DNA of 64,000 nucleotides from Bacteroides sp. MSB163 (lineage in GTDB: Bacteria; Bacteroidota; Bacteroidia; Bacteroidales; Bacteroidaceae): NCBI RefSeq assembly GCF_036416795.1, contig NZ_CP143867.1, positions 372,001 to 436,000 on the forward strand, in the 5' to 3' direction. The position numbers were made by a program, and so were the translations under genes. Below the pieces are notes generated by a model. It saw only the letters and a program-made list of their open reading frames with translations, did no database searches and was not told the origin of the DNA. Shown here piece after piece: positions 45,925 to 56,571 of the stretch. Within the stretch, counting starts at the first letter, position 1, and each line of letters opens with the position of its first letter.

Positions 45925-47727
45925 TTAATAGATTTTATTCAAATAGTCCAGAGTTTGTTCAGGACGTCGACTCATACGTAAACGCCAAACCAATTCCTGC
46001 ATATTAACCGCCTCAAAACGGTCGTCCAACCGTTCGGCACACCGTTTGGCAGCCGAGGCTCCATAAGTATCGCCTTCAAAACGACTCCAGGCGTGCACAC
46101 ATACCACTGAAAAGCTTTCTTCCTGCGCTTCCTCTTTCAGCTTCGAAGCTATAAAGTCGGGAGAACCTTCACGTTCATGTATTCTGTCCCAGAGAGAATA
46201 TTTCACCGTAATAACCGGAATATCATATCCGGCCTTATTAGTCACCCAGAAGACTTCTCCCTCACCTCCGGCATACGGAGAATATTGCAAAACAATGATA
46301 CCTTCCAACTGGTCATTAGCGTCCACATAAACTTGATAGGCTTCTTTGGCCGCTTCCGACTTCACATCCATAGCCATTATTCCCAATAACTTGATCTGAT
46401 ATTGACGCATAGAAACCGCCAGGCGTTTTGCCGCCACTCTCAGATTGGTTTTCCGGTTATTATCCTGACTGTACGTATCTACATAATAATAGCCTCCGCC
46501 CAGCATTTCCATAAGCGAGCAATTCTGTTTCTGCAAGCCCATCAGATTGTTGAACTGTACAGGAGCCATCATCGCCAACGTAGCAACCGGCAATCCAAAA
46601 GTCATCTTCACATCTTCAGCCTCCGGAACATCATAATACCGGGAAGCAAAATCCTGCATCATCCACTGAATGTTATCACCATCGGAAAGGAAAAAAGAAA
46701 CAAAGTTTTTCTTTTTCTTGAAATCGATAGACCGGGGATCGAAAATCCGGGGCAACACCTGTTCCCGGCCTTTTTCATAAAGCAGGGACAGTAACGAATG
46801 ATTATAGCTCCAATCACAGGGAATCATCGGATGTCCGCTTTTGGATACACGGGCTACAAATTGATCTTCACTCATTCCTTGCTCCCAGCCGTATACCGGA
46901 GCATTGGGTTCCAGCCAGGCAAGCACTTCTTCGAGTAATGAAATGTTTTGTCCGGCCTCAGCGTCTCCCAGTTCCTTGTTCAGGTTCAATACAAACAGAT
47001 TGTTCTTGATGGCAAATTCGCGCAATTCTCCGGTTTGCACCGGCATTATGACCAGCGCCTTTTTACTACATTTATTTCTGAATTCACGCCAGGCATCCAC
47101 TGTAGTCTTTCGGGTGGCATCATATTTCATCTTATACCCCGCTTTCTCAAAATACTCCTTATCACGAATATCCACAATAATGGAATTGTACACATGAGAA
47201 GCGACAGATGCCACTACACCACTTTCCGGATTATTCTTCACATCGGTCAATACATATCCATCGAACATTCCTTTTAACTGGACTTTTACACCATCCACAG
47301 AGGAGTATTCATTGCATGCCAGTTCAAGACCATTCTGCATGCCTTGTTCATGTATCCCCATATCTTCCAAAGCCTGTCTGGAAAGTTTATAAGAAGTCTT
47401 TCCACCGTGGTCGCACAACCAGACCGCTATTTCGCTCTTGCCTTTTTCTACCGCACGGTTCGTCAGTCCCGCCAAGGACTGACACAAGAGATGGTATTGC
47501 AATCCGCGCATCTCATCTGTTTCGTCTACACTATTACGGCTATCCACAGGGATTACACCCACACAACTCCAGTACTTCTTCGGCTTAGCCTTCATTCCGG
47601 GCATGTGATATTTTCCCTCATCTGCCACAGATTCAGATATCCATGGACTTTCAGAGAAACGATAAGGAACACTGCCAATCGCTTTCAGCCCAGCAAAAAG
47701 CAACAGGAAACCAATAATAAACTTCAT
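45925..47727 (-). CDS. GxGYxYP-family putative glycoside hydrolase
   Basis: The 600-residue exported protein (signal peptide LLLFAGLKAIGS) matches the GxGYxYP family of putative carbohydrate-active proteins in layout. An N-terminal domain carries NRAVEKGKSEIAVWL and the central domain has NFVSFFLSDGDNIQWMMQDF. The eponymous motif appears as LGGGYYYVDTY, with Val where the family name has Pro. Many members sit in PULs, as here. Activity is unproven for most of the family, and whether the changed residue matters is unknown. Confidence 0.75.
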   Translation of the reverse strand: MKFIIGFLLLFAGLKAIGSVPYRFSESPWISESVADEGKYHMPGMKAKPKKYWSCVGVIPVDSRNSVDETDEMRGLQYHLLCQSLAGLTNRAVEKGKSEIAVWLCDHGGKTSYKLSRQALEDMGIHEQGMQNGLELACNEYSSVDGVKVQLKGMFDGYVLTDVKNNPESGVVASVASHVYNSIIVDIRDKEYFEKAGYKMKYDATRKTTVDAWREFRNKCSKKALVIMPVQTGELREFAIKNNLFVLNLNKELGDAEAGQNISLLEEVLAWLEPNAPVYGWEQGMSEDQFVARVSKSGHPMIPCDWSYNHSLLSLLYEKGREQVLPRIFDPRSIDFKKKKNFVSFFLSDGDNIQWMMQDFASRYYDVPEAEDVKMTFGLPVATLAMMAPVQFNNLMGLQKQNCSLMEMLGGGYYYVDTYSQDNNRKTNLRVAAKRLAVSMRQYQIKLLGIMAMDVKSEAAKEAYQVYVDANDQLEGIIVLQYSPYAGGEGEVFWVTNKAGYDIPVITVKYSLWDRIHEREGSPDFIASKLKEEAQEESFSVVCVHAWSRFEGDTYGASAAKRCAERLDDRFEAVNMQELVWRLRMSRRPEQTLDYLNKIY

Positions 47728-47775
47728 GATTCAACTAAAAAAATACCTATTGAAAACTGTTATCCTACCTACTAA

Positions 47776-48522
47776 CTATAACTGTATCTCAAAAACCGGA
47801 GAATAATTATACTTAGCCTGTATACCTTCACCCAGATCTTTGGGCAGTGCACCGATACGGAAGAAGTACTTCTGTCCGGCTTTCAACTTCTTACCTTCGT
47901 CAGAGTTCAAGTCTAATGTCAATGTAAAGACTTTATTCGCATTCCGGCTATTATTCTCAAAATTGATATCATCGCCTTCAATATTAGCCGTTACATGTGC
48001 CAGATTGAAAGAGTTGGACGGATTCTGATCCGATTGAGCAAACAGGGCCACCTTTTCGGCTTTACCTGTTCTGTGACCATACTGTAATTTAAAGGTGGCA
48101 ACAATAGCGTTATTCTCTTTCTTCACAACGGGCTCTTTGATACGGATATTCGGAATCACCCTGAAATCAAGCTTATTTTCTCCTTTGTCGAAACGATATC
48201 CTTTAATCGTATCCAGCTTCACAAAGTTGCCATTATTCATAATGACATCATAAGTACCGGAGAAAACAAGATTATTTCTGTATTCCCCATTCAGCATGAG
48301 CTTCCATTGCTGCACCTTGCGGATAGCATATCCATACTCTATAACCTGCACACAAGCTGCATCACCACTGGTACCTATTTCCTGCTGAATCAACTCTTCT
48401 GTTTCGGCATCAATTACCGCACCATATACTTGTGCATCCGGACCATCAAAATTATCCAGTTCGCAGCTTACCATGAAGACCGCCGCACTGATTCCGGCTA
48501 TTATATATTTAATCTTTCTCAT
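47776..48522 (-). CDS. DUF3823 lipoprotein (PUL-associated)
   Basis: The 248-residue protein has a lipoprotein signal (AAVFMVSC) and the family start CELDNFDGPDAQVYGAVID. The rest is strand-rich, with two Ig-like parts. DUF3823 proteins are regularly encoded after susD and are presumed surface glycan-binding proteins, similar in position to SusE/SusF. The position fits exactly: after SusD, before the enzymes. Confidence 0.85.
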   Translation of the reverse strand: MRKIKYIIAGISAAVFMVSCELDNFDGPDAQVYGAVIDAETEELIQQEIGTSGDAACVQVIEYGYAIRKVQQWKLMLNGEYRNNLVFSGTYDVIMNNGNFVKLDTIKGYRFDKGENKLDFRVIPNIRIKEPVVKKENNAIVATFKLQYGHRTGKAEKVALFAQSDQNPSNSFNLAHVTANIEGDDINFENNSRNANKVFTLTLDLNSDEGKKLKAGQKYFFRIGALPKDLGEGIQAKYNYSPVFEIQL

Positions 48523-48542
48523 ATTCTGTACTAATTTAAAAG

Positions 48543-50474
48543 TTAAGGATTCTGAATCATCTGGTTAATGGCATTGCGTGGTACATCTTCATAGTATTCG
48601 GAGATTGAATAGCTATTGGGACCATTCAGACTTGCTCCCATAGTGGTTTTACGCACAAATATCAGGGAAGGATTCGTATCACGCAAATCAAGCATAGGCA
48701 CCAAAATGTCATGAGAGAAATTATTCATCAATGTATGCAGCACTCTCCAACGACGCAAATCCCAGATACGGATATTCTCAAAAGCGAGCTCCACAAAGCG
48801 TTCGTTTCTCACATTCTCTCTCGTTAATTCTATTTCATTGGTATGTGCGGCTCTCTTACGAATATCGTTCAACGCTTTTGCTGCAATAGTCTTATCCCCC
48901 AACTCGCTTTCGCAGACTGCTTCTGCATAATTCAGCAACACTTCCGCATAGCGGAATACAATATAATCCAACGTCGTCTTATGATATTGCGCCGGCATGC
49001 TTTCACTGATCATCTTTCTCATGAGGAAACCAGACATGGAATGAGTTCCGTCTCCCGACCAGAAACCGGACACCTGATGCTTTTCACCTCCTAAAGAATA
49101 GTAAGTCTTACCGTCTTTTCCAGTCACTGTAGTCGGAACACGATACAGTTCTGTTCCATCCGGTTGAATCACACCGCCTTGCATCACAATCTTAGTCCCT
49201 TTCCATTCGGTACCGGGAAGTATGATGGAAGCCCACAGACGAGCATCTTTCGCTTTTTTCTCATCTCCATAAGCGATGCCATTAAACAAATCATAAGGGG
49301 TATCCCTATTTACTTTGATATAATCAGTATAGCCAGTATCAAAACCTGCATTGGAATAATTGTCATTGACACGAGTCTTGACCTTTGCATCCGAACGGAT
49401 ACCTGGCAGGTCCGTATAATCTTCATAAGCATCTACCAAATTAAGAGCTGGAGACATTTTGCCCTGTCCCTGTGTCTGGTAAGGCTCGATAAAGTAATTT
49501 AAACTACTGGCAAACTCAGATCCTTCTTTTACAATACCTTTAATAAAAATAGCCTCTCCGTCTGTTTGGTTCGGATTAACAAAGATACTACGATAGTTCT
49601 CCTCCGCTTCCTTCGGATTGGCAGGATTCGGTTTATACAGTTTATGGTCCGATTCTGTCATAATGGCCAGGGAAGCATCAATGCAATGTTGATAGAAATA
49701 GGCTGCATTTTCGGGTTTCATTCCGGCTAAGCCTTTTGTCACAGCCTCTCCTTCCATCGGCGCCAGTTCTCCGAATTTGGCAATAGAAGCAGCATACAAA
49801 GCGGCACGAGATTTTAAAGCCAATGCTGCCCATCTGGTTGCCCGTCTGTCCGAACGCTCTTTGGGAAGTTGTGCTGCTGCAAGATCACATTGCTGCATTA
49901 CATAATCCCATGTATCATACTCTGTGCTGCGTGGAACCACCAAAGCTCCCGGATTGGCCGGATCATACTCCTGCAATTCCTTGATCAGCGGTACTCCACC
50001 GAATTTTTCTGCCAGGTAGAAATATACATAAGCAGTCATGAAAGCAGCCTCCCCTTCCAGTTCTTTCTTTTCACTGTCACGAATATCCAGTGTAGGGATG
50101 ATGCTTTTCAGCAAATTGATACTACGAAGCGTTTCATAGCCATGATTAAAATAATCCGCACGAATAACGTATCCCGGTGATTGCTCACCCCACTGGCTTT
50201 GTACAGCTTCCTCACAGATGTTGGCATACCATAATAAACCGATATTTCCTGTCGGATTATTGAAACCTCCTGCTCCGCTGGTACCCGGCATAAACATGTA
50301 ATCCTCAATAGGCAAATCGCGATAAATAGTTGCCATAAAAGCTTTTGCCCCATTAGGGTTATTAAACAGCTCATTGGGGGTGATCTTGTTATTAGGCTCA
50401 ATGTCCAGCAAGTCCGTACATGCCGTAAACACAGCTGATAGACCGATAACCAAATAATATTTTATATTTTTCAT
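48543..50474 (-). CDS. SusD/RagB-family surface glycan-binding lipoprotein
   Basis: The 643-residue lipoprotein (SAVFTAC followed by TDLLDIEPNNKITPNELF) has the SusD N-terminal TPR-like fold (TAYVYFYLAEKFGGVPLI) and the C-terminal RagB domain (YAEVLLNYAEAVCESE; NIRIWDLRRWRVL). It binds the glycan at the surface and forms the lid of the SusC transporter. It directly follows susC (17 bp) in the operon. Confidence 0.93.
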   Translation of the reverse strand: MKNIKYYLVIGLSAVFTACTDLLDIEPNNKITPNELFNNPNGAKAFMATIYRDLPIEDYMFMPGTSGAGGFNNPTGNIGLLWYANICEEAVQSQWGEQSPGYVIRADYFNHGYETLRSINLLKSIIPTLDIRDSEKKELEGEAAFMTAYVYFYLAEKFGGVPLIKELQEYDPANPGALVVPRSTEYDTWDYVMQQCDLAAAQLPKERSDRRATRWAALALKSRAALYAASIAKFGELAPMEGEAVTKGLAGMKPENAAYFYQHCIDASLAIMTESDHKLYKPNPANPKEAEENYRSIFVNPNQTDGEAIFIKGIVKEGSEFASSLNYFIEPYQTQGQGKMSPALNLVDAYEDYTDLPGIRSDAKVKTRVNDNYSNAGFDTGYTDYIKVNRDTPYDLFNGIAYGDEKKAKDARLWASIILPGTEWKGTKIVMQGGVIQPDGTELYRVPTTVTGKDGKTYYSLGGEKHQVSGFWSGDGTHSMSGFLMRKMISESMPAQYHKTTLDYIVFRYAEVLLNYAEAVCESELGDKTIAAKALNDIRKRAAHTNEIELTRENVRNERFVELAFENIRIWDLRRWRVLHTLMNNFSHDILVPMLDLRDTNPSLIFVRKTTMGASLNGPNSYSISEYYEDVPRNAINQMIQNP

Positions 50475-50491
50475 ATCTAACGTTTTTTATA

Positions 50492-53400
50492 TTAGAAGCT
50501 AACATTTACACCGAAGTTGATAGAAGACGATAACGGATAATTCATCATACGATTATCCTGACCGGCTGTTTTCTCCGGATCCAGCTTCAAATCCTTCTTC
50601 AAATAAGAGTCACAGAATGTGAAGATGTTATAAGCATTTACATAAACACGCAGGTTTTGCAAGCCTACATGACTGGCCCAACGTTGAGGTAACGTATAAC
50701 CGACTTCAAGACTCTTCAGACGAAGATAGCTTCCATCCACCGTATTGCGGTCTGTCTCCTGTGCATTGTTCCCCATCGGATTGTAGTTGGCCACACGGGC
50801 TGCCGGGAATCTTCCCGGAATCCAGTTGCCGTTTGCATCAAACGGATCTTCACGATGCCATCTGTCATACAGATAAGCAGATGAATTACCTTCCCAAGGT
50901 GCATAATTGTGCAGGTTGTCGGGGATCTGGATAGAATAACAGGCTGCTCCCTGGAATAAAGCCATGAAATCGAACCATTTCCATTCAGCTGTCAGAGTGA
51001 CGCCATAATTCAGAGCCGGCATATTCAATCCATAATACTTAGGCTTCATGTCATTGCCATCGATGTATCCATCACCATTTACATCTTGCAGATAATAGTC
51101 TCCTGGAAGAATCATGGTGTTACCTCTATCACCGCTTTGCACAGGCGCATTATAAATCTGATCATAGTTCTGGAATTGCCCAGCTGTTGTATACCCCCAG
51201 CCGATGCCACTCCAACGTCCTTCGGTAGCGGATTTCCAAACATCCCAACTACTTTCGTATTCACCATGTATCTGGCGGGTCATCTTACTGCGGGCAAAGT
51301 TGAAGTTTCCTTGTACACCGTATGAAACCTGACCGATCTTGTTCCGGTGCCCCAAGGTAAACTCAATACCTTCGGTGCGGTCGGCATTCAGATTCTCTTC
51401 CGGCAGGGAAGCTCCGAATGTGTTGGTCAGTTGGCTGCCTCTGGTAGCCAGCAGCCCATCTCTGTCACGACGATAGACATCAAATGTGAAGTCCAACAAG
51501 CCGTCCCACAAGGTTATATCCACACCAAGGTCATAAGTACGTGTCGTAATCCAGGTCAGGTTCTTATTGATAAGTGACGGAGTCAGTACTCCATTGGTTT
51601 GTGTACCGTCAACGAACTCATACCCCTTTGATCCCATTGTAAAGCCTTCTATGAACTGGAATTCATTACCGGCATCAATACCGGTTTCTCCATAACTGGC
51701 TCTTATCTTCAAGTTACTGACAAACGGTATATTATCCTTAATAAAAGATTCCTCGGACATTCTCCAGCCTGCACTGACAACCGGGAAAAATCCCCAACGA
51801 CTCCCCGGAGCATAACGATAAGAACCATTATAACGGAAAGCACCTTCCAACAGATATTTGCCTTGGTAGTCATAATTCAGGCGCCCTAGATAAGAGATGT
51901 TTGCCGTCTCTCCATAGCCGCCAGAATTCTGGATGTTCGTTTGAGAGCCTAAGTCAAGAATAGGTTTAGAGTAAATCTCATACTCGCGGGTAGCAGAAAC
52001 ATTATCATTCCAGCCATGATTCATTTCGTACATAGCCATCAAAGAAATGTTATGGTCGCGCGCAATAGTAGTACTATAAGACAATTGTGCTTGAATATTG
52101 AGATTATTACCATTATTCATATTCACATACAAACTGCTCGGGTCATTAATTGTCTTTGATACATCATACGATTCATTCTGCGAATTATAACTGTACAACT
52201 GGTAGAGCTTTCTCTCATGCGAAGTACGGTTATCACTGGCATCATACGAAGTCATTAATTTAGCTTTTAATCCCTTTACCCAAGGAACATCATAGGTCAA
52301 TGTGGCAGTTGACTGTAAACTACGTCCTCTACTGGTATTCATACCGGTGAGATCACCATTCATTGCTGCCACTGGATTGTCCAGGAAAGGATAAGCTGCA
52401 TTGTAGTATTCGGAATTGTTATTGGCATACACTCCGGATGTCGGTCTCATCAATGTAGATTTAAACAGTAAGTCAAAGACTCCCTGAATAGGGGTATTCG
52501 TCACGTCATATCTTCCGGAAACATTAACTTCCGCTTTAAGATACTTAGACAACTGGGCTGTAAAATTACTACGCATAGTATATCTTTCGTAATTGAAATC
52601 GCCTCCTCGTGTCAAGTCACCATCGTGAGCATAACCGAAACTAGCATAATAGGTCATCTTATCACTACCACCTTCGATAGAAAGAGTATGTTGCTGGCTA
52701 CCTGCACTTTTTTTGAATACAGCATCCAACCAGTCAGTACTTTCATAGCCAGGATCACCGGCTTGCCATTTGGCTAGTTCTTCAGGAGTGGTAGTAGGTC
52801 CGGTACCTGCATTCATTGACAATTCATTGGAAATCTCCGCATATTGGGCAGCATTCATAACCTTCATCATGGAAGTGGGGAAAATAGCCGTGAATGAACC
52901 GTTGTAATTAAAGCGAGCTTTACCTTTTCTTCCTTTTTTAGTGGTAATAATCACAACTCCATTAGCTGCATTCATACCATAGATTGCCGCAGCACCATCT
53001 TTTAGTACAGAAATGTTTTCAATATCTTCCGGATTCAAGCGCTGAAATTCAGAACCACCGTCACCACTATCGCGGACAACGCCATCGATTACATACAGCG
53101 GACTACCAAAACCACGAATTTGTACCATAGAGCTGAACGAACCAGGTTGACCGTCCTGCTGACGGATCTGCACACCGGCAATCTTTCCCTGCAAGCTCTG
53201 AGCCACACTCGTGCTTTTGGTCGTCAGCACTTTGTCACCACTAAGAGTAGAAATAGCCCCAGTCAGTGTCTGTTTCTTCTGGGTACCATATCCCACAACT
53301 ACAACTTCGCCCAAAACGGCTTCATCTTCCTTTAACACCACTCTTACTGAGTTTTCGGCTCCTACTCTGACTTCCTGAGTCTGAAAACCAATATAGGATA

Positions 53401-53623
53401 TCTGAAGAACAGCGTTCTTCTCAAGATTTTGTAGTACAAATTCACCCGACATATCTGCCACGGCATTCTTATTATTGTCTCCTTTCACTACAACAGTCGC
53501 ACCAACCAGCGGATTCCCTTCCTGGTCTATCACCTGTCCTTTAAACTGTGCATGTTGCGCATATACCATTGTGGTACAGAGTAACATGATACATCCCAAC
53601 AAGGTACGTGCTAAATGATTCAT
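50492..53623 (-). CDS. SusC/RagA-family TonB-dependent transporter
   Basis: Starting at 53623 gives MNHLARTLLGCIMLLCTTMVYAQ; four further upstream codons could also be used. The 1043-residue protein has a carboxypeptidase-like regulatory domain (FKGQVIDQEGNPLVGATVVV), the plug (GEVVVVGYGTQKKQTLTGAIS, then DKVLTTKSTSVAQSLQGKIA) and a 22-strand barrel ending NFGVNVSF. It imports oligosaccharides using TonB. The 139-bp gap to the GH116 gene has no TAnnTTTG box, so it probably shares the upstream GH116 promoter. Confidence 0.93.
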   Translation of the reverse strand: MNHLARTLLGCIMLLCTTMVYAQHAQFKGQVIDQEGNPLVGATVVVKGDNNKNAVADMSGEFVLQNLEKNAVLQISYIGFQTQEVRVGAENSVRVVLKEDEAVLGEVVVVGYGTQKKQTLTGAISTLSGDKVLTTKSTSVAQSLQGKIAGVQIRQQDGQPGSFSSMVQIRGFGSPLYVIDGVVRDSGDGGSEFQRLNPEDIENISVLKDGAAAIYGMNAANGVVIITTKKGRKGKARFNYNGSFTAIFPTSMMKVMNAAQYAEISNELSMNAGTGPTTTPEELAKWQAGDPGYESTDWLDAVFKKSAGSQQHTLSIEGGSDKMTYYASFGYAHDGDLTRGGDFNYERYTMRSNFTAQLSKYLKAEVNVSGRYDVTNTPIQGVFDLLFKSTLMRPTSGVYANNNSEYYNAAYPFLDNPVAAMNGDLTGMNTSRGRSLQSTATLTYDVPWVKGLKAKLMTSYDASDNRTSHERKLYQLYSYNSQNESYDVSKTINDPSSLYVNMNNGNNLNIQAQLSYSTTIARDHNISLMAMYEMNHGWNDNVSATREYEIYSKPILDLGSQTNIQNSGGYGETANISYLGRLNYDYQGKYLLEGAFRYNGSYRYAPGSRWGFFPVVSAGWRMSEESFIKDNIPFVSNLKIRASYGETGIDAGNEFQFIEGFTMGSKGYEFVDGTQTNGVLTPSLINKNLTWITTRTYDLGVDITLWDGLLDFTFDVYRRDRDGLLATRGSQLTNTFGASLPEENLNADRTEGIEFTLGHRNKIGQVSYGVQGNFNFARSKMTRQIHGEYESSWDVWKSATEGRWSGIGWGYTTAGQFQNYDQIYNAPVQSGDRGNTMILPGDYYLQDVNGDGYIDGNDMKPKYYGLNMPALNYGVTLTAEWKWFDFMALFQGAACYSIQIPDNLHNYAPWEGNSSAYLYDRWHREDPFDANGNWIPGRFPAARVANYNPMGNNAQETDRNTVDGSYLRLKSLEVGYTLPQRWASHVGLQNLRVYVNAYNIFTFCDSYLKKDLKLDPEKTAGQDNRMMNYPLSSSINFGVNVSF

Positions 53624-53774
53624 GTGTTTTATCATATAAAAAAAGATTTCTAACTTTACAATTACATAAAAGATTTCTAAATGTTACGTTTCCAACTTTT
53701 CTCAGTGGATACATTCTTGGGGTCATTTAATCTTTTCTTTTAACATAGGCATTTTCTTTTAGGGGTTAACATTC

Positions 53775-56474
53775 TTATTTTATTGTTACGTAACGAAAGT
53801 CATGTTTATCCGCCTCCGAAAGTACCGGGGCTTCCAAACGATTGTCAATAATGCGATCCCAATACGGACTCAGATCCAACGTTTTTCCCTCTTCCACCAC
53901 AAACTCTTTAATTTCGATTTCTCTCTTTTCGGAAGTAGGAAGTCCCGCAGGCTCCGATATCACTTTATTGAAACTGATCCGCTCTTTACCATATTTCTTC
54001 GTTATTTTGAAAGTAATGGATTTCTTCTGAGGATCAGCAGTTACTACTCCCCAAAAGTTAGGATAAAACAAAGGGATGCTGATTACTTTATCATCGGCCA
54101 CTACAGGAGCCAGACGCAATTCTTTTCGGGGAATGTTAACGCCTGCACCAGCCAATACATCTGTAGAGAACCAAGTTACCGGAGCTGTCATATAAGTAAT
54201 GTCACTGGGGTTCCACAAGTTTTGAGTCCATGTCCATCCTTTACGCAGATGTACTAATTGGATGTGTTTCATAATGTCCATGGCATCTTCATAAAATCCC
54301 GCCTGCATACCGGCCAAAGCAGTATAACTTTCCAGATAGAAGGGCCAGCATTGTGATCCCCTATTATCAATGCCCCGGTTCTGATTGATATCCCACACTT
54401 TATTAGCGTAATAATCAGGAGACTTGGAAAGGGAAATCTTGCATTGAGATATCATAGATGCCTTCACTATATCCATAGGATACACGTCTCCCCATCCGCA
54501 GTAACGGCTCAGGAACTGACCTGCCAACTGGCCCGTAAACAATACATTATCTAGTCTTTTGGAGCCATCCGGTTCACAGCCGTAGGCAAAGAAACGTCCG
54601 TTCCACAACTTCTCAAGAACCTCTTTCTGAGAGGTAGCAAACTGTTGTTGCGCCTGTTTCACGATGCTTTCATCTCCAATAGCTTTTCCTATAGCTTCGT
54701 AAGCCTTGAGTGTAGTCAGCCATACACCTGCATAGTAAGAATACAAAGGAGGATGAGTAAAATCATCGTACGTAGTAGGACCTACAGGTATTGTACTGCC
54801 TTGGGGCATACGACTATATAAGAACTTCATGGCTCTTTTAACTCCCGTAAGATGCGCTTTCAAGTACTCTGTATCACCAGTCTGCTCATAGTCTTTAACA
54901 AGTTGTATGATCCAGCCGGAAGTATTGTCCAACATCCAACCCTTTTCCGTTGGCACACGACCACCTACAGTACCCATACCTACATAGTAATGTCCGATGA
55001 AATGAAGTATATAACCTTCCGGATCCATTGCATCTGCAAAAATATCCATCTCCGAACGATCCAGTTGAGTGAAAAATTTCTGGTAAAAAGGATGTGAACT
55101 CAGACGTTGATCCATTGTTCCGGCAAAACCACCCATAGCTCCCTCATTAACCATAACATCACCTCCTTTAGTAAGTACCATATTGGTGTAAATGACATAT
55201 CCACTATTAATAAGCTTAAACTTATACCAGTCAGGAAGGCTACTCTCAAGAACCGGGATCTGCCACTCCGTAGTCTGTCGGGCAATTCTTGCCCTATTGG
55301 ATACAGCATAGCTCACCAGAGAATTCATACTATTAAAATAATTATGATAGTATTTATTGTAGTCAGCCCCACAAGGCCAGTAGCTACCGATAGGAAGGGC
55401 TGCCGCATCAATCTGCAGTTCAGGAGCATACCATGCCAGCATAAAACGAATTGTTTTCTTTTGACCCGCTTTCAACTGTGTCTTAACAGCCAGTGCAGAA
55501 GCAGAAGAAGTTTGAGATTGCTCCGTCAGTACATTTTTGGTTAGTGAAGAAGTGAATTCTCCATTATTTCTAAACTGATCCCATGCTTCAGAATTCGAAC
55601 GATAAGCTGGAAGATAAAATACATTCTTTTCTTCTTCCACTGCAATCACCACTTGATTCACATAGTTCTGAAAAGTCAATTTGCGAGGTTGTAAGTTATC
55701 TGCAGCATATTGTATCAGTCCTTTCAGACTCCCCATCTGATAAGGTTCTACATAGGTTTTAGCTTTCTCACGCAACGGCCAGTTTTCTCCATTATTTATA
55801 TTAGCTCTACCTTCGCTCAATAACTGACCATTATCAAAACCTTCCAAGCTCTTCGGATCATTAAACAACCCGATAAAATCTTCCCAGGAAAAGGCTAATG
55901 CAGCTTCCATGTCCTCCTGAAATATGAGATCAACCTCAAACCATACTACCGGCAAAGAGGAATCTTTCACATTGTGCGGCACCAATCCTGAATAGGCACG
56001 AATTACAGGGGTTACTTTCAAATTATTATCCGCATAACTTAATTCTGCTGTAGGAAATAATCCTCTATATTGAGTATGTTCTACTCCCTTCATTCCATAC
56101 AAAACATGATTATCCCTAACCAGACGAACAGCTTCTTTTTCATTTCCCTTCCGTGTCCATAAAGAGAAGAATGAATGCTCCGAACGTTTAATAGGAGTAT
56201 GAATATTATTCATTCCTATCCTGGTGAATTTGCCACTTGGAGCGAAATTTATATTGCCTACTCCAATACCACCCAAGGGCACTCCGCTTACGTCTTCATG
56301 ATCTTTTAATGAAAGGTAAGTATAGTTGGTTTCTCCACCTAAAACTCCACTTTGAAGACTGAACTTGGTATTGGCTTCATCGACACCATAATTGTTCTGA
56401 TTTTCTTCTTGTCCATACAGTGCAAACATTCCTGCAAGGCAAAAGGCTAAAGAGACAAAGGTTCTTTTACTCAT
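53775..56474 (-). CDS. Glycoside hydrolase family 116-like enzyme (GBA2 type)
   Basis: The 899-residue protein has a signal peptide (LAFCLAGMFALYGQ). An N-terminal beta-sandwich has the signature GVPLGGIGVGNINFAPSGKF, and the (alpha/alpha)6 catalytic half contains EGAMGGFAGTMDQRL and TTYDDFTHPPLYSYYAGVWL. In characterised GH116 enzymes one Glu and one Asp catalyse; the Glu of NEGAMGG and the Asp of TYDDF are candidates by position. Known members are beta-glucosidases, beta-xylosidases or glucosylceramidases. It is the first gene behind the regulated promoter of the PUL. Confidence 0.78.
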   Translation of the reverse strand: MSKRTFVSLAFCLAGMFALYGQEENQNNYGVDEANTKFSLQSGVLGGETNYTYLSLKDHEDVSGVPLGGIGVGNINFAPSGKFTRIGMNNIHTPIKRSEHSFFSLWTRKGNEKEAVRLVRDNHVLYGMKGVEHTQYRGLFPTAELSYADNNLKVTPVIRAYSGLVPHNVKDSSLPVVWFEVDLIFQEDMEAALAFSWEDFIGLFNDPKSLEGFDNGQLLSEGRANINNGENWPLREKAKTYVEPYQMGSLKGLIQYAADNLQPRKLTFQNYVNQVVIAVEEEKNVFYLPAYRSNSEAWDQFRNNGEFTSSLTKNVLTEQSQTSSASALAVKTQLKAGQKKTIRFMLAWYAPELQIDAAALPIGSYWPCGADYNKYYHNYFNSMNSLVSYAVSNRARIARQTTEWQIPVLESSLPDWYKFKLINSGYVIYTNMVLTKGGDVMVNEGAMGGFAGTMDQRLSSHPFYQKFFTQLDRSEMDIFADAMDPEGYILHFIGHYYVGMGTVGGRVPTEKGWMLDNTSGWIIQLVKDYEQTGDTEYLKAHLTGVKRAMKFLYSRMPQGSTIPVGPTTYDDFTHPPLYSYYAGVWLTTLKAYEAIGKAIGDESIVKQAQQQFATSQKEVLEKLWNGRFFAYGCEPDGSKRLDNVLFTGQLAGQFLSRYCGWGDVYPMDIVKASMISQCKISLSKSPDYYANKVWDINQNRGIDNRGSQCWPFYLESYTALAGMQAGFYEDAMDIMKHIQLVHLRKGWTWTQNLWNPSDITYMTAPVTWFSTDVLAGAGVNIPRKELRLAPVVADDKVISIPLFYPNFWGVVTADPQKKSITFKITKKYGKERISFNKVISEPAGLPTSEKREIEIKEFVVEEGKTLDLSPYWDRIIDNRLEAPVLSEADKHDFRYVTIK

Positions 56475-56541
56475 ACATGTGTTTTTTAAGATTAATAATA
56501 GAAGTTATGAATCTACTTCTGCTTTCGTTAGCGTTCGAGTG

Positions 56542-56549
56542 CAAAAATA
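56542..56549 (-). promoter_or_regulatory. Probable -7 box (TATTTTTG) of the GH116-led PUL operon
   Basis: Plus CAAAAATA is TATTTTTG on the minus strand, matching TAnnTTTG. It lies 68 bp upstream of the GH116 ATG, and three 11-bp-spaced direct repeats lie just upstream of it. Confidence 0.6.
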
Positions 56550-56571
56550 GATGCTGATAGATTACAATAGC

